This document shows, in pieces, positions 24,409-28,794 of a stretch of DNA of 28,794 bases. Position 1 is the first letter of the stretch; every line of letters begins with the position of its first letter. The DNA is taken from positions 1-28,794 of the forward strand of contig CALATT010000122.1 of assembly GCA_937891905.1 (NCBI GenBank). Reading direction: 5' to 3'. The notes under the pieces were generated by a model, which did no database searches, had not been told where the DNA came from, and saw only the letters and a program-made list of their open reading frames with translations. A program made the translations under genes and the position numbers. Source of the DNA: an uncultured Bacteroidales bacterium (lineage in GTDB: Bacteria > Bacteroidota > Bacteroidia > Bacteroidales > Paludibacteraceae).

Positions 24409-27060
24409 ATGGAAGCAAAATATAATCCTACAGACATCGAATCTCGCTGGTATCAATACTGGTTGGATAATCGTTATTTTCACAGCGAGCCAGATGGCCG
24501 CGAACCATTCACCGTTGTTATTCCCCCACCAAATGTAACGGGTGTGTTGCACATGGGCCATGTGCTCAATGAGACTATTCAAGACATTCTCGTTCGGCGC
24601 GCGCGTTTGGAGGGTAAGAATGCATGCTGGGTACCTGGTACTGACCATGCCTCTATTGCCACCGAAGCAAAGGTTATCAAGCGTCTTAAAGAGCAAGGTA
24701 TCAACAAATCAGATCTCACCCGCGAGGAGTTTTTGAAGCACGCATGGGATTGGACAGACGAGCACGGAGGCATCATCCTCAAGCAGTTACGCAAACTGGG
24801 TTGCTCTTGCGATTGGGACCGCACTTCATTCACCATGGACGAGACACGCTCCAAAGCAGTCATCAAAGTGTTCTGCGACCTGTACAACAAAGGTCTCATC
24901 TACCGCGGACTTCGTATGGTCAACTGGGACCCAGAGCGCCAAACAGCCCTCTCTGACGAGGAGGTTATCTACCACGAGGAGCACTCTAAATTCTATTACC
25001 TACGCTACAAAGTAGCGGAGGAGGGAGTGACCAACCCTGAGACAGGCGCTGATTACGCCATTGTGGCTACCACCCGTCCTGAGACTATCTTCGGCGATAT
25101 AGCTGTGTGCATCAACCCTAAGGAGGAGAAAAACCAATGGTTACGCGGCAAGCATGTCATCGTGCCAGGCGTAGGACGCACCATTCCAATCATCGAGGAC
25201 CGCTATGTAGAAATCGGTTTCGGTACAGGTTGCCTCAAGGTAACCCCTGCACACGATGCTAATGACTACATGCTTGGTCAGAAGCACGACCTCAAGACCA
25301 TTGATATCTTCACACCAGACGCGCATCTTAACATGGATACCATGGAACCAGAGTTACGCGCTAATGTGGATAAATACCATGGCATGGACCGTTTCGATTG
25401 CCGCAAGCAGATTGTAGAAGACCTACAAGCACTCGGATTGATTGAGAAGATAGAAGACTATGATAATAAAGTAGGTTATAGCGAGCGTACCAATGTACCT
25501 ATCGAGCCACGCCTCTCATTGCAATGGTTCATCCGCATGCAGCATTTTGCTGATATAGCATTGCCACCTGTAATGAACGACGAAATAGTGTTCTATCCTA
25601 CCAAATACAAGAATACCTATCGTAACTGGTTGGAAAATATCAAAGACTGGTGTATCAGTCGCCAATTATGGTGGGGTCACCGTATTCCTGCTTACTATGA
25701 CGCAGACCTTTTAGCACAAACTGGATTAGAGAACTATCCTGCGGATAAGATTATCGTTTCTGAGACTGCTCCAGAGGGCAATTATGTGCAAGATGAGGGC
25801 GCCTTGGATACATGGTTCAGTTCATGGTTATGGCCTATTTCCCTCTTTGACGGCATTGAGAACCCTAATAACGAAGAGATAAACTACTACTACCCTACTG
25901 CCGATTTGGTTACAGGTCCAGACATCATCTTCTTCTGGGTGGCTCGTATGATCATGGCAGGTTATGAATACATGGGCAAGATGCCATTCAAGCATGTATA
26001 TTTCACAGGTATCGTGCGCGATAAATTAGGTCGTAAGATGTCTAAGTCGTTGGGTAATAGTCCTGATCCACTGGACCTCATCGAGCGCTTTGGTGCCGAT
26101 GGCGTGCGTATGGGTATGATGCTTTCTGCGCCCGCAGGTAATGACATCCTCTTTGACGAGTCTCTCTGCGAGCAAGGTCGTAACTTCTGCAATAAGATTT
26201 GGAACTGCTTCCGTCTCATCAAGGGATTTGAAGTGGCTGATACAGAAGCACCTAAGGGTAACCAGTTAGCCGTACAATGGTTCGACGCACTACTCGCACA
26301 AACGGAGAAAGAGATTATCGACCTCTTCAGCAAATACCGCTTGAGCGAAGCATTGATGGCTGTATATAAACTCTACACAGACGAGTTCTCTGGATGGTAC
26401 TTGGAGATGATCAAACCTGCTTATGGTCAACCTATTGACAAGCAGACCTACGAGCAGTCATTGGCTTTCTTTGATCGCTTGCTCAAACTACTCCACCCAT
26501 TCATGCCATTCATCACTGAGGAATTATGGCAAAACCTCTACGAGCGCAAAGAAGGCGAATCTATCATGGTTTCACCTTTAGAGACCCTAAAGACCTTAGA
26601 GACTTTAGAGACCTTAGAGCAGATGGACACCCTCAAACAGATTGTTTCAGGTGTGCGTAATATCCGCGCAAGCAAGAATATCCCACAAAAGGAACTGCTC
26701 TCACTCTATTTCGAGAATGCTAATAATTATCCGTTAGCCGAACTCCTTACCAAACTGGCCAATGTGGAGATGGGCGAAAAGAACGAGAATAGCGGTGCAA
26801 CCTCTACTTTCATCGTAGGTACTACCGAGTACGCAGTACCAATGGATAAGTTCATTGATGTAGAAGAGGAACTCAAGAAATTAGAGGCGGATTTGCAGCA
26901 CCAACAAGGTTTCTTGCGCGGCGTAATGGCTAAACTAAGCAACGAGCGCTTTGTGCAGAATGCCAAACCAGAGATTGTAGCATTGGAGCAGAAGAAGAAA
27001 TCCGATGCCGAGGCACGCATCGCCGCACTCGAAGAAGCCATCAAGGCACTAAAAGGCTAA
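24409..27060 (+). CDS. valS: Valyl-tRNA synthetase
   Basis: 883 residues. It charges tRNA-Val in the cytoplasm (class I). The catalytic signatures are PNVTGVLHMGHVLNETIQD (HIGH motif as HMGH, residues 48-51) and GRKMSKSLGNSPDPLD (KMSKS at 543-547). The CP1 editing domain is visible between them (ATTRPETIFGDIAVC, VTPAHDANDYMLG), as is the ValRS-specific W-C-I-S-R-Q-L-W-W-G-H stretch. The C-terminus ends in the coiled-coil arm (VEEELKKLEADLQHQQGFLR onward). Between the anticodon domain and this arm, around residues 724-737, there is an unusual TLKTLETLETLE stretch encoded by 9-bp repeats. The gene has its own promoter and terminator and is probably monocistronic. Confidence 0.98.
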   Translation: MEAKYNPTDIESRWYQYWLDNRYFHSEPDGREPFTVVIPPPNVTGVLHMGHVLNETIQDILVRRARLEGKNACWVPGTDHASIATEAKVIKRLKEQGINKSDLTREEFLKHAWDWTDEHGGIILKQLRKLGCSCDWDRTSFTMDETRSKAVIKVFCDLYNKGLIYRGLRMVNWDPERQTALSDEEVIYHEEHSKFYYLRYKVAEEGVTNPETGADYAIVATTRPETIFGDIAVCINPKEEKNQWLRGKHVIVPGVGRTIPIIEDRYVEIGFGTGCLKVTPAHDANDYMLGQKHDLKTIDIFTPDAHLNMDTMEPELRANVDKYHGMDRFDCRKQIVEDLQALGLIEKIEDYDNKVGYSERTNVPIEPRLSLQWFIRMQHFADIALPPVMNDEIVFYPTKYKNTYRNWLENIKDWCISRQLWWGHRIPAYYDADLLAQTGLENYPADKIIVSETAPEGNYVQDEGALDTWFSSWLWPISLFDGIENPNNEEINYYYPTADLVTGPDIIFFWVARMIMAGYEYMGKMPFKHVYFTGIVRDKLGRKMSKSLGNSPDPLDLIERFGADGVRMGMMLSAPAGNDILFDESLCEQGRNFCNKIWNCFRLIKGFEVADTEAPKGNQLAVQWFDALLAQTEKEIIDLFSKYRLSEALMAVYKLYTDEFSGWYLEMIKPAYGQPIDKQTYEQSLAFFDRLLKLLHPFMPFITEELWQNLYERKEGESIMVSPLETLKTLETLETLEQMDTLKQIVSGVRNIRASKNIPQKELLSLYFENANNYPLAELLTKLANVEMGEKNENSGATSTFIVGTTEYAVPMDKFIDVEEELKKLEADLQHQQGFLRGVMAKLSNERFVQNAKPEIVALEQKKKSDAEARIAALEEAIKALKG
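26578..26622 (+). repeat. 9-bp in-frame tandem repeat inside valS
   Basis: Units TTAGAGACC, CTAAAGACC, TTAGAGACT, TTAGAGACC and TTAGAGCAG follow each other without gaps from 26578, encoding L-E-T, L-K-T, L-E-T, L-E-T, L-E-Q. The unit length is three codons, so copy-number changes keep the frame. It lies in a linker between the anticodon-binding domain and the C-terminal region. Confidence 0.85.
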
Positions 27061-27067
27061 GCCATCT

Positions 27068-27103
27068 GTCTAATTTGTCTTATTCGTCTTATTTGACTAA
27101 TTT
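27068..27103 (+). repeat. 9-bp tandem repeat directly after valS
   Basis: Four consecutive 9-bp units, GTCTAATTT, GTCTTATTC, GTCTTATTT and GACTAATTT, begin 8 bases after the valS stop codon and end just before the terminator stem. No coding potential. Confidence 0.7.
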
Positions 27104-27107
27104 ACAA

Positions 27108-27140
27108 AAACAGACGCACCTCATGGGGTGCGTTTGTTTT
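27108..27140 (+). terminator. Rho-independent terminator of valS
   Basis: AAACAGACGCACC pairs with GGTGCGTTTGTTT (13 bp, one G-T wobble) around the loop TCATGG, followed by T-rich sequence. It lies 47 bases after the valS stop. Confidence 0.9.
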
Positions 27141-27168
27141 ACGAGCTTGCCAATTCTACTATTAAAAC

Positions 27169-27198
27169 AATAGCGACGACATCTCTGTCGCCGCTATT
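27169..27198. terminator. Bidirectional terminator hairpin between valS and the lipoprotein gene
   Basis: AATAGCGACGAC pairs with GTCGCCGCTATT (12 positions, one A-C mismatch) around ATCTCT. It is flanked by ATTTTGCTTT on the right (plus-strand tail) and by TTGTTTTA on the minus strand. It sits 31 bases past the stop of the minus-strand lipoprotein gene, for which it is probably the main terminator, and acts as a back-up for valS. Confidence 0.8.
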
Positions 27199-27229
27199 AT
27201 TTTGCTTTCAATCTGACCGATTACTTTTA

Positions 27230-27694
27230 TTATTGTTTTATTGCCACTAATGTTATAGACCCAGAAATAGTGCCACTAACTCCTTGACCATTAGCAATAC
27301 CATTTATATTTGCGATACAAGTTACTGTATTGCCATTTTTTACTGCTGGTTGATAGTTAAATGTCAATTGCATAGATACACCATCACTATTTTCATTAAC
27401 TGTTGTAGGATTTAGTATCAGTGTATTACCTGAAACTGTACCATCTACATCTGCTAGTATATCACCTGTCAATTTCACTTGATTCCCAGTTCCTATTTTA
27501 GTGCAATTCATAATACCAGATGCGTTCATAGGGATGCTACCAATAGAAGCACCGTTTACATAAATAGTAGCACTACCTGTTTGGGTAAAAGAATATGTTC
27601 CAACGAAATTATCTCGTGGATCAACATCATGTTCACAAGATACGAAACCCAAAATAATAGAAGCCATCAATACAAAGAATAAACTTTTTTTCAT
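27230..27694 (-). CDS. Small beta-rich lipoprotein, hypothetical
   Basis: 154 residues from the ATG at 27694. An in-frame ATG at 27871 was rejected because its 59-residue leader would be read through the structured RNA gene at 27771-27975. The N-terminus MKKSLFFVLMASIILGFVSC is a lipoprotein signal with Cys20 as the lipidated residue, followed by the acidic EHDVDPRD, which may act as a surface-export signal as in other Bacteroidota lipoproteins (inference). The rest is rich in Gly, Thr, Asn and Ser with alternating strands (FVGTYSFTQTGSATIYVNG, NQVKLTGDILADVDGTVSGN), suggesting a small beta-barrel or beta-sandwich. I do not recognise the family. No consensus promoter is visible between the RNA gene and the start. 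Confidence 0.8.
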   Translation of the reverse strand: MKKSLFFVLMASIILGFVSCEHDVDPRDNFVGTYSFTQTGSATIYVNGASIGSIPMNASGIMNCTKIGTGNQVKLTGDILADVDGTVSGNTLILNPTTVNENSDGVSMQLTFNYQPAVKNGNTVTCIANINGIANGQGVSGTISGSITLVAIKQ

Positions 27695-27770
27695 AATTTG
27701 TGTAGCGGTTATATCCCATCGCCTCGTCGGTTTTAATTGATTATTGTATGATTGAATGTTTATTACACAC

Positions 27771-27975
27771 AAAAAGCGCGAACTAACTGCTATTGGTTCT
27801 TTCGGGCTTGGACTCCCATAACACTCCAATATATGCAGAAAGCTCACGCTATAAGCATGAGCGTCTCGCATTATTCTCAGAAGTGTTATTTCAAAGTGTC
27901 CAAGTTTGAAAGAATCCTCAAATAAAGCAAACGCTTATAATAAATATGTCTGCAAACCAGTTATTGCTAGTTTGC
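27771..27975 (-). ncRNA. ssrS: Probable 6S RNA (rod-shaped, about 205 nt)
   Basis: On the minus strand a promoter (27980-28011) is followed by a long, nested self-complementary region and a T5 tail (27775-27771). Pairings from the tip outward: GCTCATGC/GCGTGAGC (27862-27855 with 27849-27842, 5-base loop); ATGC-AGA/TCTGCAT (27871-27864 with 27839-27833, one bulge); ATAACACT/AGTGTTAT (27889-27882 with 27825-27818); CTTGGAC/GTCCAAG (27904-27898 with 27813-27807); TTCTTTC/GAAAGAA. A large asymmetric bubble of about 40 nt on the 5' side, containing a small AAGC/GCTT hairpin, separates these from a closing stem made of GCAAACTAGC...TGGTT and AACCA...GCAGTTAGTTCGC. A closing stem, central bubble and long terminal arm is the 6S RNA architecture; 6S RNA binds the RNA polymerase holoenzyme and down-regulates housekeeping promoters. 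From memory, a Bacteroidales RNA motif with such a promoter has been equated with 6S RNA. The fold was worked out by hand. Confidence 0.7.
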
Positions 27976-27979
27976 GATG

Positions 27980-28011
27980 CAAAGATACAACTTTTTTTTG
28001 AAATATGCAAG
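27980..28011 (-). promoter_or_regulatory. Promoter of the 6S-like RNA
   Basis: On the minus strand CTTG (28011-28008), 20 bases, then TATCTTTG (27987-27980). The expected start near 27975 coincides with the first base of the RNA's closing stem. Confidence 0.8.
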
Positions 28012-28037
28012 AAAAATGCACCTTGCGTGCATTTTTC
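28011..28037. repeat. Perfect 11-bp inverted repeat abutting the 6S-like RNA promoter
   Basis: GAAAAATGCAC (28011-28021) and GTGCATTTTTC (28027-28037) are exact reverse complements around a 5-base loop. The A- and T-tracts make it terminator-like in both directions, yet no gene ends here. Its left edge shares a base with the -33 element of the RNA promoter, so a regulatory role or insulation from upstream transcription is possible. Confidence 0.75.
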
Positions 28038-28288
28038 AGTTTAGTGGACGTGGCGAAGCCGCTACGGTTTAGTGTTTAGGGGCTATTTTTCCTCGGCACT
28101 CCTATAGGTATCTATCGTATATCTAACGTGTATCTAACGTATATCTATCGTATATCAACCGTAGTTTATAGCGGGAAGATAGGTTCTTATTCAAATTTCG
28201 TGCAGAAAAGAGAGCTGAATTATAAGTAATCAGGAATTTTCTTTAGAAACAGGAAAATATTGTTTCCTTATAAAAAAGTGTTCGTTTA
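28038..28288. other. Non-coding stretch before cstA with repeats and dyads
   Basis: No convincing gene is visible. It contains a short GTGGC-GAA-GCCGC hairpin near 28050, the 11-bp tandem array listed separately (28108-28160), and a dyad AGGAAA-N6-TTTCCT at 28251-28268 that ends 20 bases upstream of the cstA -33 element and could be a regulator site. Confidence 0.55.
28108..28160. repeat. 11-bp tandem repeat array
   Basis: A 9-base partial GTATCTATC is followed by GTATATCTAAC, GTGTATCTAAC, GTATATCTATC and GTATATCAACC, i.e. nearly five units of consensus GTATATCTAWC. The period is close to one turn of B-DNA. It is non-coding (TAA occurs in the units) and lies between the 6S-like RNA promoter and the cstA promoter. 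Confidence 0.85.
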
Positions 28289-28320
28289 CTTGCGTATGTG
28301 CATTTTTTGTTGTACCTTTG
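28289..28320 (+). promoter_or_regulatory. Bacteroidota-type promoter for cstA
   Basis: CTTG (28289-28292), 20 bases, then TACCTTTG (28313-28320). The transcription start would be near 28326, about 18 nt before the ATG at 28344, so the leader is very short. Confidence 0.8.
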
Positions 28321-28343
28321 TAGCGGTTTGAATATAACTACTT

Positions 28344-28794
28344 ATGATCACATTTATCATCTCACTTATAGCCCTAGTGGTTGGATTCGTACTCTACGGC
28401 ACGTTCGTGGAGCGTGTGTTTGGTATTGATGAAAAGGCGCAAACACCTGCAGTCACTAAGGCAGATGGTGTGGACTTTGTTCCGATGAAACCATGGCGAA
28501 TCTTCTTGATTCAGTTTCTCAATATTGCAGGATTGGGACCTATCTTTGGTGCGATCATGGGTATTTTCTATGGTCCAGCTGCTTTCCTTTGGATTGTGCT
28601 TGGAACAATCTTCGCTGGTGGCGTACACGACTACTTGAGTGGTATGATGTCTATCCGCAAAGGCGGATTATCTCTGCCCGACATTGTCGGCGATGAACTC
28701 GGCAAAGGTATCAAACTTTTTATCCGCATACTTTCGTTAGTACTATTGGTGCTACTTACTACGACATTCCTTTCTGGCCCTGCCACTTTGCTAC
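28344..28794 (+). CDS. cstA: Carbon starvation protein CstA-like transporter, 3'-truncated
   Basis: The first 150 residues are in the window and the frame stays open to the last base. CstA proteins are polytopic inner-membrane carriers, described for peptide or pyruvate uptake under nutrient limitation. The N-terminal segment FIISLIALVVGFVLYG, the patch GLGPIFGAIMGIFYGPAAFL, then WIVLGTIFAGGVHDYLSGMM and SIRKGGLSLPDIVGDELGK are hallmark CstA sequences. The ATG at 28344 is placed 24 bases after the -7 element. Full length, the C-terminal domain and downstream partners cannot be seen. Confidence 0.92.
   Translation, partial: MITFIISLIALVVGFVLYGTFVERVFGIDEKAQTPAVTKADGVDFVPMKPWRIFLIQFLNIAGLGPIFGAIMGIFYGPAAFLWIVLGTIFAGGVHDYLSGMMSIRKGGLSLPDIVGDELGKGIKLFIRILSLVLLVLLTTTFLSGPATLL

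Noticed and set aside
27695..27871. 59-residue N-terminal extension of the lipoprotein
   Set aside because: It would be encoded by the 6S-like RNA and would bury the lipoprotein signal peptide inside the protein.
28108..28160. CRISPR-like array
   Set aside because: The units are 11 bp, directly adjacent and without spacers, and there are no cas genes in the window.
27061..28343. tRNA gene or mobile element in the gene-poor region
   Set aside because: I found no cloverleaf, no transposase fragment and no terminal inverted repeats with target duplications; the hairpins present are explained by terminators and the 6S-like RNA.
28374..28628. 84-residue minus-strand frame at the right end
   Set aside because: It is antisense to the CstA coding frame, which has strong family motifs.

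Overview
The window looks like a chromosomal segment of a member of the order Bacteroidales (phylum Bacteroidota). The basis is: promoters of the Bacteroidota form TAnnTTTG with an upstream TTG-type element 19-20 bases away; a very large secreted protein with a C-terminal type IX secretion (T9SS) sorting domain; a single-chain glycyl-tRNA synthetase; the murC-ftsQ-ftsA-ftsZ gene order; and starts without obvious Shine-Dalgarno sequences. I cannot name a genus from the sequence.

Layout. Positions 1-2122 (+) hold the 3' part of a membrane transporter of the sodium:proton antiporter/CitMHS type, a YqeY-domain protein and a DedA-family membrane protein, joined by 1-4 base overlaps. From 9384 down to 2097 (-) lies a division and cell-wall block: glycyl-tRNA synthetase, murC, ftsQ, ftsA, ftsZ and a two-membrane-segment protein of Wzz-like shape whose end overlaps dedA antisense. 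A promoter for this block is visible at 9453-9484. From 24172 down to 9537 (-) is one tightly packed run of nine genes: a 2114-residue T9SS surface protein, an outer-membrane barrel, a nitroreductase, pdxA, alaS, a GtrA-like protein, guanine deaminase, a lipoate-protein ligase homologue and a HAD phosphatase. Four of its junctions are ATGA overlaps or longer, and the only promoter I can see is at 24236-24267. valS (+) is transcribed divergently and ends in a strong hairpin terminator.

The region 27061-28343 is poor in protein genes but rich in structure. It has two terminator hairpins between valS and a convergent small lipoprotein gene, a roughly 205-nt RNA gene (27771-27975, minus) with its own promoter and a rod-like fold that I interpret as 6S RNA, an inverted repeat abutting that promoter, an array of 11-bp tandem repeats, and a promoter for a carbon-starvation (CstA) transporter gene that runs off the right edge.

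The most unusual items are the giant protein (IgGFc-binding-like N-terminal region, about 16 modules mostly ending in a C-D-S motif, T9SS tail) translationally coupled to an outer-membrane barrel with a CxxC tail; the 6S-like RNA; the 11-bp array; and 9-bp repeats that expand a Thr-Leu-Glu stretch inside valS. Most other genes are ordinary housekeeping genes.
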